Source of the DNA: DASRDU01 sp035560235
GTDB lineage: Bacteria > Acidobacteriota > Blastocatellia > RBC074
DNA length: 64,000 nt
Direction of reading: 5' to 3'
Assembly: GCA_035560235.1 (NCBI GenBank)
Contig: DATMAG010000114.1
Coordinates: 1-64,000 of the forward strand
The notes under the pieces are model-generated. The model worked only from the letters and a program-made list of their open reading frames with translations, did no database searches and was not told the DNA's origin. Positions within the stretch are counted from its first letter, which is position 1. Every line of letters starts with the position of its first letter. The position numbers and the translations under genes are program-made. Positions 37,028 through 45,918 of this stretch are shown here, piece by piece.

Positions 37028-38539
37028 GTGAAAGAGCGCCGACAGTTGATGCTCAATGCGCTGGCGGCAGTGGTGCAGGTCGCGTTGCTGAGTGTGATTC
37101 TGTATCTGCTTTATCGCTTTCTGCTGCGCGCGGTCGGCCTTGAATCACTTGGCGTCTGGTCACTGGTCTTGTCTGCGGCAACGCTGGCGCGGCTGGCCGA
37201 TCCGGGTTTTGCGGCAAGTGTGGTCAGGTTTGTGGCGCTGCATCACGCGCGCGGCAACCGGGATGAAATCTCACGGGTGATTCAGACAGCGACGTTGTCA
37301 ACGGCGGTTTCAGTCGGCGCATTGCTGCTGATCGTGTGGCCGCTGCTGCCACGCCTGCTGGGTCTGGTTTTGCAGGGGGCCGCGTTGCAGGCAGCCATTC
37401 AGGTTTATCCGTATGCGCTGCTGTCGCTGTGGTGCAGCGCGCTGGCCAGTGTCTTTCAGGCCGGGTGCGACGGGTTGCAGCGCATTCACCTCAGAAGCGG
37501 GCTGCTGGTTGGTGGCGAACTGCTGCATCTGGTTTTGTGTTACTGGCTGGCTCCGCGCTTCGGGCTGATCGGGCTGGGTTATGCGCGGGTGATTCAGGGC
37601 GCGGTGATGCTGGTGGCCGGGTGGCTGATGCTGCGACGGCTGATGAACTTTCTGCCGCTTGTGCCGCATCGCTGGCATCGCGCCACTTTCAGCGAGATGC
37701 TGAGTTACGGCGTGAACTCTCAGATCGTGACAGTGGCGATGATGCTTTACGATCCGACGACGAAGGGGCTGCTGGCGAATTACGGCGGGCCGGGACTGGT
37801 TGCCTATTTTGAAATGGCCAGTCGGCTGATCGTCAATTTTCGCTCAATCATTGTTTCGGCCAATCAGGTGCTGGTTCCGGCCATTGCCGGATGGCGCGAA
37901 AGTCGTCCTGAACAACTGACGGCAGTTTATCGCCGCTCGTATGAACTGGTCTTTTATTTCGGCCTGCCGCTCTATGCCGCGCTGATCGCCGGTGCGCCGC
38001 TGATCTCTGAAATCTGGATCGGGCGTTATGAATCGCACTTCGTCTTTGACGCCGGCATTCTGGCTGTCGCGTGGTTCATCAATACGCTGAACGCTCCGGC
38101 CTATTTTGCCAATCTGGGCGAAGGCCGCCTGCGCTGGAACACGATCAGTCATCTGATCATCGGCGCGCTGAATCTGCTGATGGGCCTGCTGCTCGGCAGA
38201 CTGTATGGCGGCAGCGGTGTGATCATTGCCTGGGCGCTCGCGCTGATGGCAGGCAGTGTGATGACGAGTGTGACTTATCACCTGGAACATCGTCTTTCGA
38301 TGTGGCTGCTGCTGCCCGGCGCTGAGGTGGTGGGGCTGATTTGCGCGGCGCTCGGAGCCGTGATTTCGCTGGTGATCTATTTTCAGATGCGCGGCGCTTC
38401 AGGCCTGACTGTGACCGGACTGGTGATGATGCTGACCTGCGGGCTGAGCCTGAGCGTTCCGTTGTGGATCAGTCCGGCGCGCAGGCTGCTGACCCGGTGG
38501 CTGGCGGCAGAACTTTTCAAACCGGCTGCGCGGGTCTGA
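37028..38539 (+). CDS. Wzx-like lipid-linked oligosaccharide flippase
   Basis: The 503-residue protein has 12-14 predicted membrane segments and matches the polysaccharide-biosynthesis/MATE-like flippase group (LNALAAVVQVALLSVILYLLYRF at the start, then LGVWSLVLSAATLARLADPGF, a family-typical stretch). It should flip the undecaprenyl-linked repeat unit across the inner membrane. The GTG start has GGAGG (37013-37017) at a slightly long 10-base spacing. It is well placed in a Wzx/Wzy-type locus. Confidence 0.92.
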   Translation: MKERRQLMLNALAAVVQVALLSVILYLLYRFLLRAVGLESLGVWSLVLSAATLARLADPGFAASVVRFVALHHARGNRDEISRVIQTATLSTAVSVGALLLIVWPLLPRLLGLVLQGAALQAAIQVYPYALLSLWCSALASVFQAGCDGLQRIHLRSGLLVGGELLHLVLCYWLAPRFGLIGLGYARVIQGAVMLVAGWLMLRRLMNFLPLVPHRWHRATFSEMLSYGVNSQIVTVAMMLYDPTTKGLLANYGGPGLVAYFEMASRLIVNFRSIIVSANQVLVPAIAGWRESRPEQLTAVYRRSYELVFYFGLPLYAALIAGAPLISEIWIGRYESHFVFDAGILAVAWFINTLNAPAYFANLGEGRLRWNTISHLIIGALNLLMGLLLGRLYGGSGVIIAWALALMAGSVMTSVTYHLEHRLSMWLLLPGAEVVGLICAALGAVISLVIYFQMRGASGLTVTGLVMMLTCGLSLSVPLWISPARRLLTRWLAAELFKPAARV

Positions 38540-38548
38540 GTCGCGCAG

Positions 38549-39433
38549 TTGTCAACGAGGCAAACGAAACAGAGCAACACCTTGCAAGGCAATCAGACCT
38601 CCTGGCCACTCATTTCCATCGTGACCCCGTCGTTCAATCAGGCGCAGTTCCTCGAACGAACGATGCTCAGTGTGCTTGAGCAGGATTACCCCCGGCTGGA
38701 ATACATCGTGATTGACGGAGGCAGCACGGATGGCAGTGTTGAGATTATCAGGAAGTATGCCGACCGGCTGGCTTATCACGTCAGCGAACCTGATCGCGGT
38801 CAGTCGCACGCGCTCAACAAGGGACTGGAAAGGGCCACGGGCGACATTGTCGGCTGGCTCAATTCCGATGACCTTTACTGTCCGGGCGCGCTCAGGCAGG
38901 CGGCTGAATGGCTGATGCAGCATCCGCACAGCGAGGCCTGTTACGGCGGCCTGTACATCATTGACGAAGCTGATCGCATCATTGATGCGCACTGGGCCGG
39001 GCCGCCTGATCCGGCTTATACGTTTTATGTCGGAATGGATGTGCATCAGCAGGCGCTGTTCTGGCGACGCAGCCTGATGGAGCGAATCGGGCTGATGGAT
39101 GAATCATTGAAATTCAGCATGGATCTGGATTTTGTTCTGCGGCTGCTGCTGGCAGGGCGGGTGGGACGGGTCAGGCGCTTTCTGGGTATGTTCCGCGAAC
39201 ACGGCGCAGCCAAAACATCCACGATGCTTGAAGTCTGTCGCCGGGAAAACCGGATGCTGGCTGAACGATACGCTGCGCGGTTCGCCGCCGCTGATCGAAA
39301 GTGGTTGCAGGCGCGCCGGTCTGCGAGGTTGTTGTTTGATGCGCCGCCTGGTTATCTGGCATTCAAGATGGGCAGGCGGCTTGGCCTGCCCGTTTCGCCG
39401 GGTCTGCTCGGTGACGGGCGCGATTCAGTTTGA
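38549..39433 (+). CDS. Glycosyltransferase family 2
   Basis: The 294-residue protein is a GT-A fold glycosyltransferase: ISIVTPSFNQAQFLERTMLSV, VIDGGSTDGSVEIIRKY, GLERATGDIVGWLNSDD (nucleotide-sugar DXD-type site) and the acceptor-side region with FSMDLDFVLRLLLAG. It adds one sugar to the lipid-linked repeat unit in the cytoplasm. The start is uncertain: TTG at 38549 or TTG at 38582, and neither has a clear ribosome site. The next gene starts about 20 bases after its stop. Confidence 0.92.
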   Translation: MSTRQTKQSNTLQGNQTSWPLISIVTPSFNQAQFLERTMLSVLEQDYPRLEYIVIDGGSTDGSVEIIRKYADRLAYHVSEPDRGQSHALNKGLERATGDIVGWLNSDDLYCPGALRQAAEWLMQHPHSEACYGGLYIIDEADRIIDAHWAGPPDPAYTFYVGMDVHQQALFWRRSLMERIGLMDESLKFSMDLDFVLRLLLAGRVGRVRRFLGMFREHGAAKTSTMLEVCRRENRMLAERYAARFAAADRKWLQARRSARLLFDAPPGYLAFKMGRRLGLPVSPGLLGDGRDSV

Positions 39434-39452
39434 AGCGAGAGCTTTGGTTGTT

Positions 39453-41366
39453 ATGTGCGGAGTGTGCGGGATAATCAGCCGTGAGCCGCTGACCGGGCGT
39501 GATTACGAAATGGTCAGCCGGATGCAGCACGCGCTTGAGCATCGCGGCCCTGACGGAGCGGGCGAGTTCAAAGCGCGCCACCTGCATCTGGCGATGCGCC
39601 GCCTGAGCATCATTGATCTGACCGGCGGATGGCAGCCGCTTTACAACGAGGATCGCTCGCTGGTGCTGATCGCCAACGGCGAAATCTACAATCATCCTGA
39701 GTTGCGCGCACAGTTGCAGAGTCGCGGTCATCAGTTCAGCACCGGCAGCGATTGCGAAACGATTCTGCATCTGTATGAGGAATACGGCACGGATTGCGTC
39801 AGGCATTTGCGCGGAATGTTTGCCTTTGCGTTGTGGGACAGCAGGCAGCAGCGCCTGATGCTCGCGCGCGATCGGATGGGCGAAAAGCCGCTCTACCTTT
39901 ACGAGCGCGAAGGGCAGTTGATTTTCGCCTCGGAATTGAAGGCCCTGCTGCGCTCCGGTCAGATTGCCTTTCAGCCTGATCCGCAGGCGGTGAATCTGTT
40001 CTTTCATTACCATTATGTGCCGGAGCCGCACACCCCGATTCAGGGCATCCGCAAACTGCCTGCCGGACACTGGCTGACGATTGAACCGGAATCGTGGCGA
40101 GTGAACGAGCATTGCTACTGGCGGCTTGAAGATGCGCCGCCGCTGGATGGTGATCCAGGTGATTTAATTCGCGCTGAACTTGAAACCATCAGCGAACTGA
40201 TTGTGCGCGCTGATGTGCCGGTTGGTGTGGCCCTGAGCGGCGGGCTTGATTCAAGCGCGATTACGACGCTGGCGGCGCAGCGTTATCCGGGGCGGTTGCA
40301 GGCGTTCAGTGTTGGTTATGCCGGTCAGCCGCGACAGGATGAACGCGCTGATGCCAGAGCGCTGGCTGATTATTTGAAAATTCCGTTTGCGGATGTCGAA
40401 CTGAAGACCGAAGAAATTGTCAGTCTCTTTCCGCGTCTGGTTTTCTGGCAGGACGATCCGATTGCCGACATTTCGGGCTGCGGTTATTACGCGGTGATGA
40501 AACTGGCGCATCAGCACGGCGTACCGGTGATGTTGCAGGGACACGGCGGCGATGAATTGTTCTGGGGCTATCCGTGGGCGCGGCGGGCAGTGACGGAATC
40601 GCAGCGCAAGGAGGAGTTGCAGCACAGGGACGCAGTGAGTTTTTTTGATTACCTGCAACTGAACTGGCCCGATGCCTGGACGCGGTTCGGAGTTTATCAC
40701 TGGGCGCGGTCGCAGGCCGGGTTGCGGGCTTCGCTTGAAAGTTATCGCCGCGACCGCAGCAGCCCGCGTGAACAGCTTGTTTTTTATGACCTGCTGCCTG
40801 ATTTCGCGCGCGCCCTGAATGAAGTTCCTGGCTGTTACGCTCCGGCTTTTGCAGAGCAGTTGAATGGCGCAGCGACGGATCTGTTCACGATTCCACAGCC
40901 GAGGCCGCAGGCTGATCTGCTGATTACGCGCCTGCTGTGTCAGACCTACCTGCTTGAAAACGGCGTGGCGCAGGGTGACCGGCTGAGTATGGCTTCATCG
41001 GTTGAGTTGCGCCTGCCGCTGCTTGATTACCGGCTGGCTGAAATTGTGGCCGGGTTGCGCAAAAACAGGGCTGATCATCGCCTGCCGCCGAAAGCGTGGC
41101 TGAAAGCTGCGCTCAGGGGGGTAGTGCCTGAGTGGGTGATGAATCGTCCGAAGCGCGGCTTCAACCCGCCGGTGCGGGCGTGGCATCGTGCCTTGTTTGC
41201 GGAATACGGCAGGCTGCTGGTTGATGGCTGGCTGGTTCAGGCAGGAATTTTGAAACCTGACAGCGCGCGCGAATTATCGCAGGGCGCATTTCCGCTGGGC
41301 GTGAATGTGCCGCTGTCGTTCAAGGCGCTGGTGCTGGAAATGTGGTGTCGCAATCTGACGAACTGA
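39453..41366 (+). CDS. asnB: AsnB-type glutamine-dependent amidotransferase
   Basis: I start at 39453 because the family needs Cys as the second residue (MCGVCGIIS), freed as the glutaminase nucleophile; the open frame before it overlaps the glycosyltransferase gene. The 637-residue protein has an N-terminal class II glutaminase domain (about 1-210; RRLSIIDLTGGWQPLYNED, IYNHPELR) and a C-terminal ATP-pyrophosphatase domain with the PP-loop ALSGGLDSSAI and GDRLSMASSVELRLPLLD. It should use glutamine to amidate a carboxyl group. In an exopolysaccharide locus containing ugd this may be a uronic acid rather than aspartate; that is inference. Confidence 0.93.
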   Translation: MCGVCGIISREPLTGRDYEMVSRMQHALEHRGPDGAGEFKARHLHLAMRRLSIIDLTGGWQPLYNEDRSLVLIANGEIYNHPELRAQLQSRGHQFSTGSDCETILHLYEEYGTDCVRHLRGMFAFALWDSRQQRLMLARDRMGEKPLYLYEREGQLIFASELKALLRSGQIAFQPDPQAVNLFFHYHYVPEPHTPIQGIRKLPAGHWLTIEPESWRVNEHCYWRLEDAPPLDGDPGDLIRAELETISELIVRADVPVGVALSGGLDSSAITTLAAQRYPGRLQAFSVGYAGQPRQDERADARALADYLKIPFADVELKTEEIVSLFPRLVFWQDDPIADISGCGYYAVMKLAHQHGVPVMLQGHGGDELFWGYPWARRAVTESQRKEELQHRDAVSFFDYLQLNWPDAWTRFGVYHWARSQAGLRASLESYRRDRSSPREQLVFYDLLPDFARALNEVPGCYAPAFAEQLNGAATDLFTIPQPRPQADLLITRLLCQTYLLENGVAQGDRLSMASSVELRLPLLDYRLAEIVAGLRKNRADHRLPPKAWLKAALRGVVPEWVMNRPKRGFNPPVRAWHRALFAEYGRLLVDGWLVQAGILKPDSARELSQGAFPLGVNVPLSFKALVLEMWCRNLTN

Positions 41367-41386
41367 AGATTGAATGAAGATTGAAT
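41365..41386 (+). repeat. Tandem 11-base duplication at the asnB / glycosyltransferase junction
   Basis: GAAGATTGAAT occurs twice in direct tandem (41365-41375 and 41376-41386), covering the asnB stop codon and the start of the next gene. It looks like a recent small duplication. Confidence 0.85.
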
Positions 41387-42323
41387 GATGCAGACTCCGG
41401 TTGTTCTCACGATTTTCAATCGCCCTGAACTGACGGCGCGCGTGGTGGCAGAGATTCGCCGGGCGCGTCCATCCCGGCTGTTTGTGATTGCTGACGGGCC
41501 GCGCCCCGGACGCGCGGACGACATTGAAAACTGTGCAGCGGCACGCGCCGTCATTGACCGCGTGGACTGGGATTGTGAAGTCATCAGGGATTACTCTGAT
41601 ATCAATCTCGGTTGTCAGCGTCGCGTGTCGAGCGGGATTGACCGGGTTTTTGGCGAGGCGGAGGCCGCGATTATGCTGGAAGATGATGGCGTCCCGCATC
41701 CTGATTTCTTCAGGTTCTGCGAGGAACTGCTTGATTATTACCGCGCTGATGAACGGGTCATGCATATTTCCGGCAGCAACTTTCAATTCGGGCGGCGGCG
41801 CACACCGCACAGTTATTATTTCTCTCGTTACAATCACTGCGTTGGCTGGGCGACGTGGCGGCGGGCGTGGCAGCATTTCGACGTGCGGATGAAACTCTGG
41901 CCTGAGTTTCGTGATCAGGGCTGGCTCAGGGATGTGCTGAATGACGCGCAGGCCGTGGCGTACTGGCAGCGTTTTTTTCAGATGGTTTATGACGGCAGGA
42001 TTGACAGCTGGGCCTGCTGCTGGACGTTTGCGTGCTGGAGGCAGAGCGGGCTGACGATTCTGCCGAACGTCAATCTGATTTCAAATATCGGCTTCGGAAC
42101 CGAAGGCACGCACACCAAAAACCGCCGCAGCCGCTTCGCCAGTCTGCCGGTTGAGGCAGTCGGGTTCCCGTTGCAGCATCCGCCCTTTGTCGTGCGTGAC
42201 GCGCAGGCTGATGAGTTCACGCAGCAGACCAATTTTCGGCGCGGTCTGCTGGCGCGGTTTGGCAGTCGCGCCCTGCACGCTGTCGCGGCGTTTCAGAGCG
42301 CGGGAAAGAGGTCGAACCGATGA
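41385..42323 (+). CDS. Glycosyltransferase, GT-A type
   Basis: The 312-residue protein begins TPVVLTIFNRPELTARVVAEI and has a DXD-like IMLEDDGVPHPDFFRF segment. A C-terminal part with GWATWRRAWQHFDVRMKLWPEF follows, which is typical of a bacterial glycosyltransferase group distantly related to GNT-I. It presumably adds a sugar to the repeat unit. Two consecutive ATG codons (41385 and 41388) compete for the start. Its stop overlaps the next gene's start in an ATGA. Confidence 0.85.
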   Translation: MMQTPVVLTIFNRPELTARVVAEIRRARPSRLFVIADGPRPGRADDIENCAAARAVIDRVDWDCEVIRDYSDINLGCQRRVSSGIDRVFGEAEAAIMLEDDGVPHPDFFRFCEELLDYYRADERVMHISGSNFQFGRRRTPHSYYFSRYNHCVGWATWRRAWQHFDVRMKLWPEFRDQGWLRDVLNDAQAVAYWQRFFQMVYDGRIDSWACCWTFACWRQSGLTILPNVNLISNIGFGTEGTHTKNRRSRFASLPVEAVGFPLQHPPFVVRDAQADEFTQQTNFRRGLLARFGSRALHAVAAFQSAGKRSNR

Positions 42324-43267
42324 TGCCGCGCTGTCCGCTTTGTCATTCAAACAGCCTGAAGACGCTTGAGCGGGTTGCGGTGGCTGACCTCATCGCGCTT
42401 TATCAGAGAAAGCTGCGCGTGAATGTCACGGCTGAATTCAGCAGCCACGAGGAACTCAGCCTGAATGAATGCGCCGGGTGTGATCTGAAATTTTTCTTTC
42501 CGTTCATTGAAGGCTCGGCTGAATTTTATGACTCGCTGCAACAGCACGACTGGTATTACCTGCACGAAAAAAGCGAATACCGATTTGCCAGTCGGCAGAT
42601 CAGCGAGCGGGCAGCGGTGCTTGATATTGGCTGCGGGGCCGGGCGTTTTGCTGACTATCTGCCGGGCCGTCACTTCACCGGACTTGAACTGAGCCGGGCG
42701 GCCAGAGAAAAGGCCACAGCGCGCGGGCTGAATGTCTGCAGCGAATCAGTGCAGGCGCACGCGCAGCAGCAGGCCGGAAGCTATGACGTGGTCAGCGCCT
42801 TTCAGGTCATTGAGCATGTGGCCGACATTCATTCGTTCATTCGCGCCGGGCTTGAATGTCTGAGGCCGGGCGGGCTGCTGATTTATTCAGTGCCGAGCGC
42901 CGATTCATTTGTGGCTGAAACGAGAAACGGCATTCTCAATCTGCCGCCACATCATTTGAGCTGGTGGTCTGATCTGTGTTTGCGCCGCGTCGCTGAAATC
43001 TTCGGACTGCAACTGGTCGCGCTGGAACATGAATCACTTGCTCCGGTTCATTTTCGCTGGTACGGCTTCAATCAGGCGCTCAGGATGATGACGCGCCTGA
43101 CCGGGTATCAGGGAAAGCTGATTGACTGCTCGGTGAAATACAAAATCACGGCGGCGCTGGCCGCTCCGGTGGCCGCGCTGTACTGGCTGCGGCTGCGCCG
43201 GGCCGACGCGCTGCCGCGCGGCCATTCAGTGACGGCTGTTTACCGAAAAGCTGTAGATACTGACTGA
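42320..43267 (+). CDS. Class I SAM-dependent methyltransferase with N-terminal zinc ribbon
   Basis: The 315-residue protein begins with a four-cysteine zinc-ribbon-like segment (CPLC near residue 4 and CAGC near residue 53). The SAM-binding motif is VLDIGCGAGRFADYLPG (about 97-112) and the later motif is SAFQVIEHVADIHSFIR. The C-terminal part is helical. Similar proteins sit in many polysaccharide loci and act on sugars or lipid-linked intermediates. Translational coupling with the preceding glycosyltransferase is shown by the 4-base ATGA overlap; the polymerase-like gene begins one base after its stop. Confidence 0.9.
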   Translation: MMPRCPLCHSNSLKTLERVAVADLIALYQRKLRVNVTAEFSSHEELSLNECAGCDLKFFFPFIEGSAEFYDSLQQHDWYYLHEKSEYRFASRQISERAAVLDIGCGAGRFADYLPGRHFTGLELSRAAREKATARGLNVCSESVQAHAQQQAGSYDVVSAFQVIEHVADIHSFIRAGLECLRPGGLLIYSVPSADSFVAETRNGILNLPPHHLSWWSDLCLRRVAEIFGLQLVALEHESLAPVHFRWYGFNQALRMMTRLTGYQGKLIDCSVKYKITAALAAPVAALYWLRLRRADALPRGHSVTAVYRKAVDTD

Positions 43268-43268
43268 C

Positions 43269-44672
43269 ATGAATTTATCTTTTCGACAGACGAACTTTAA
43301 TCCGCTGCTGCTGGCTGTCGTCATTCTGTCGCTGCTGGTTTGTGCAGCGCTGCTGATCTTTTCTGACGCAGTTATTTCCGTGCTGTTTCTGATTGGCGGC
43401 GTGCTGTTCGTGCTGCTGGTGCGTAACCCTGAAGTGGCGCTGGCGATTCAGTTCAACGGCATCATGGTTTACCTGTATTTGATTTATAAGGCCGGGCTGG
43501 AACCAGGGACGCTGATGACCGGCAGCTTTTACGGACTGATGGCGATTTCTTACCTGGCGGGCGGCGTGCATCTGTATGCCAGAGGCTGGCGCAATTTCAG
43601 ATTCAACAGCACTGATACCTTGTTCGTAGCGCTGTTCACGATGTTTTTTGCCAGCTATCTGCTGTTTTCGCGGAACAACCCTTATGCCTTTCAGAAAGTG
43701 ATTTATGCTCCCCTGCTCGTCATTGCACCTTATTTCGGCATTCAACTGCTGGCAACGCTCGAACAGGTCAAAAGATTCTTCACCTGTTGTGGGCTGATGG
43801 CCGCGCTGTTGATTATTCCTTCCTTTTACGAACTGTTCTTCAATCCGCTCTATAACGAATACGGGCGATTTTCAATCTATGTCTTCAATGATCGTGGAGA
43901 TAATCCTATTCAGTTCGGTATCACCTTCGCCTTGTTGCTGATTGTCGTACTATTTCATCTGGCAGCGCGAAAAAGGATCAGATGGTTTCAGGCATTGCTG
44001 ATTATCCCTTCGGTTTATCTGTTGTTACGCAGTGGCGCACGCGGGCCGCTGATCAGCTTTCTGGTTACTGTTATCTTTTATGTGTTCAGTCTGGGCGGGC
44101 TGCGTTCGCGCGTGAAAGTATTCATTCTGATGATGCTGCTGGGATTGATGGTGGGCGCTTACCGTTTCATCCCGGAAAACACGGCCAGCTTTTATCAGGA
44201 TTTGCTCGATCCTGAATCGCAGGTGCGCATGGGCAGTTCAATTCAGGAACGTCTGTTTCTGATGAATCTGGCAGTTGATGAATTCCTCGACAACCCGCTG
44301 TTTGGAGTCGGCACAGGAAATTCATCAGGTGGTATTGGTTATCCGCATAATGTGCTGGTGGAAATGGCTGCGGAGTTTGGGGTGATCGGTCTGACGATGT
44401 TTCTGGCACTGTGCCTGGTGACGATCAGACGGGCGAAGCGTTTTCTGTATGATGCTGCTCACGAACAGGACGACTGGCTGATGAATCTGGCCTTCTCATT
44501 TTTTATATTCTCACTGGTCGAAGCTTTCTTCAGTTCCTATATGGGTGGTGATATGCAGCTTTACGGGTCTGTCGGGCTGGTGTCAGTAGTGGCCAAACTG
44601 AAAGAACAGTGGCAGTCACAGACTCAGGAAGTGCCCGCAGAATTTGATGTCGCAGAACAGGTAATAGCCTGA
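43269..44672 (+). CDS. O-antigen polymerase/ligase-like membrane protein, second copy
   Basis: The 467-residue protein has about ten to twelve hydrophobic segments and the Wzy_C-type loop RLFLMNLAVDEFLDNPLFGV, then GTGNSSGGIGYPHNVLVEMA. It resembles the product at 33721 in family but not in detailed sequence, so the locus has two such proteins: perhaps one polymerase and one ligase. It begins one base after the methyltransferase stop. A dense run of hydrophobic codons and a lower GC content than its neighbours is apparent by eye, in part because of the amino-acid content. Confidence 0.9.
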   Translation: MNLSFRQTNFNPLLLAVVILSLLVCAALLIFSDAVISVLFLIGGVLFVLLVRNPEVALAIQFNGIMVYLYLIYKAGLEPGTLMTGSFYGLMAISYLAGGVHLYARGWRNFRFNSTDTLFVALFTMFFASYLLFSRNNPYAFQKVIYAPLLVIAPYFGIQLLATLEQVKRFFTCCGLMAALLIIPSFYELFFNPLYNEYGRFSIYVFNDRGDNPIQFGITFALLLIVVLFHLAARKRIRWFQALLIIPSVYLLLRSGARGPLISFLVTVIFYVFSLGGLRSRVKVFILMMLLGLMVGAYRFIPENTASFYQDLLDPESQVRMGSSIQERLFLMNLAVDEFLDNPLFGVGTGNSSGGIGYPHNVLVEMAAEFGVIGLTMFLALCLVTIRRAKRFLYDAAHEQDDWLMNLAFSFFIFSLVEAFFSSYMGGDMQLYGSVGLVSVVAKLKEQWQSQTQEVPAEFDVAEQVIA

Positions 44673-44696
44673 CGTAACTCTGGCGTGGAGCAAAGG

Positions 44697-45911
44697 ATGC
44701 GAATTGTCGTTGATGCAACAGCCGCGCTGAGTGGCGGAAAAGTCTACCTGACTCATCTGCTCAAATGGATTGAGCGATTACCGCATGAACACGAGTTTAT
44801 CATCCTGCATACTGACGATCTGGATGTGAAGGAACTGCCGCTCTCCGATCGTCGGATGAAATTTCGCCGTGTCGGATTGCAGGCATCCAATGCGGGCAAC
44901 TGGCTGCTGATGAGTCTGCTGAAAATGTGCTGGCGACTCCTGGTGCTGCCCTGGCATTTGAACCAGCTGCAGCCTGATCTGATCTTTTCCAACGCAGGCT
45001 TCGGCCCTGGCTGGAAGCCCGAACGCGCAAAGCTGGTGTTTGCCTTGCACAATGCACTGCCTTTGCACGTGGAACTGATTCAGGCTGAAGCAGCCTTGGT
45101 GCCGCGAATGCGATTGCATCTGCTGCGTTACCTGCTTGGCCGAACGTTGCGCGATTGTGACGGAGTTATTGTGTTCAGCGAGCATACGAAGCAGAGCCTG
45201 AAAAAATGTTTCGGCGAACTGAAGTGTCAGATAGTAGTAATTCATCATGGGATTGACTGGGATCTCAGGGATGGGCAGCAGGCTGAGTCAACCGGTTCTG
45301 ACTGGTCAGATCTGCACCAGCCTTACGTGTTGTATGTCTCACATCTGCATCGCTATAAGAATGTCCTGCGCCTGCTGGAAGCGTTCGCAAAACTGGTGAG
45401 TACTCATCCTGCACTGCAGTTGGTATTGGTTGGCGAAGTTGTGGATTTGCAGTATCACGCTGAGATTGAGCAGCAAATTCGACGACTTGGTCTGTCATCA
45501 CGGGTCAGACAGATCAACGGCTGCCCGCGTGAAGAAGTCCGGAGAATTTATGCCGGGGCAAGTCTGTTTGTTCACCCATCACTGATTGAATCCTTCCCTT
45601 TCCCGGTTCTGGAAGCCCTGGCGACCGGAGTGCCAACAGTTGTTTCCTGTACGAGTGCATTACCTGAAACCGCCGGAGACGCTGCGCTGTATTTCGATCC
45701 TGATAACCCTGTGCAGATGGCTGAGACAATGCAGCGCATCCTTGATGACCCTGCTCTGGCTGCAGAACTGCGCATCCGGGGATTTGAACGAGCACAGAAA
45801 CTTTCCTGGGAAAACGCAGCGCGACAGACACTGCAATTCTTTGAGGGCCTGACTGTGCTGCAAACCAGTGGGCCTGCCTTCAGCGACCGTCAGCCGCCGA
45901 GTTCATCTTAA
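44697..45911 (+). CDS. Glycosyltransferase family 4 (GT-B)
   Basis: I choose the ATG at 44697 (MRIVVDATAALSGGKVYL), with GGAG 6 bases upstream; a GTG at 44685 would add four residues. The product is about 404 residues with the GT-B domains of family 4: N-terminal acceptor domain, HGIDWDLR hinge, VLYVSHLHRYKNVLRLLEAF, and the donor-binding SLIESFPFPVLEALATGVPT. It adds a sugar with retention and is the last gene of the exopolysaccharide run. It ends 7 bases from the convergent M61 peptidase gene, with no terminator between. Confidence 0.92.
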   Translation: MRIVVDATAALSGGKVYLTHLLKWIERLPHEHEFIILHTDDLDVKELPLSDRRMKFRRVGLQASNAGNWLLMSLLKMCWRLLVLPWHLNQLQPDLIFSNAGFGPGWKPERAKLVFALHNALPLHVELIQAEAALVPRMRLHLLRYLLGRTLRDCDGVIVFSEHTKQSLKKCFGELKCQIVVIHHGIDWDLRDGQQAESTGSDWSDLHQPYVLYVSHLHRYKNVLRLLEAFAKLVSTHPALQLVLVGEVVDLQYHAEIEQQIRRLGLSSRVRQINGCPREEVRRIYAGASLFVHPSLIESFPFPVLEALATGVPTVVSCTSALPETAGDAALYFDPDNPVQMAETMQRILDDPALAAELRIRGFERAQKLSWENAARQTLQFFEGLTVLQTSGPAFSDRQPPSSS

Positions 45912-45918
45912 AGGCCGA

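Noticed and set aside
39132..39452. N-terminal extension of the asnB frame
   Set aside because: The extension overlaps the glycosyltransferase coding region in another frame, and the AsnB mechanism requires Cys at position 2, which fits the start at 39453.
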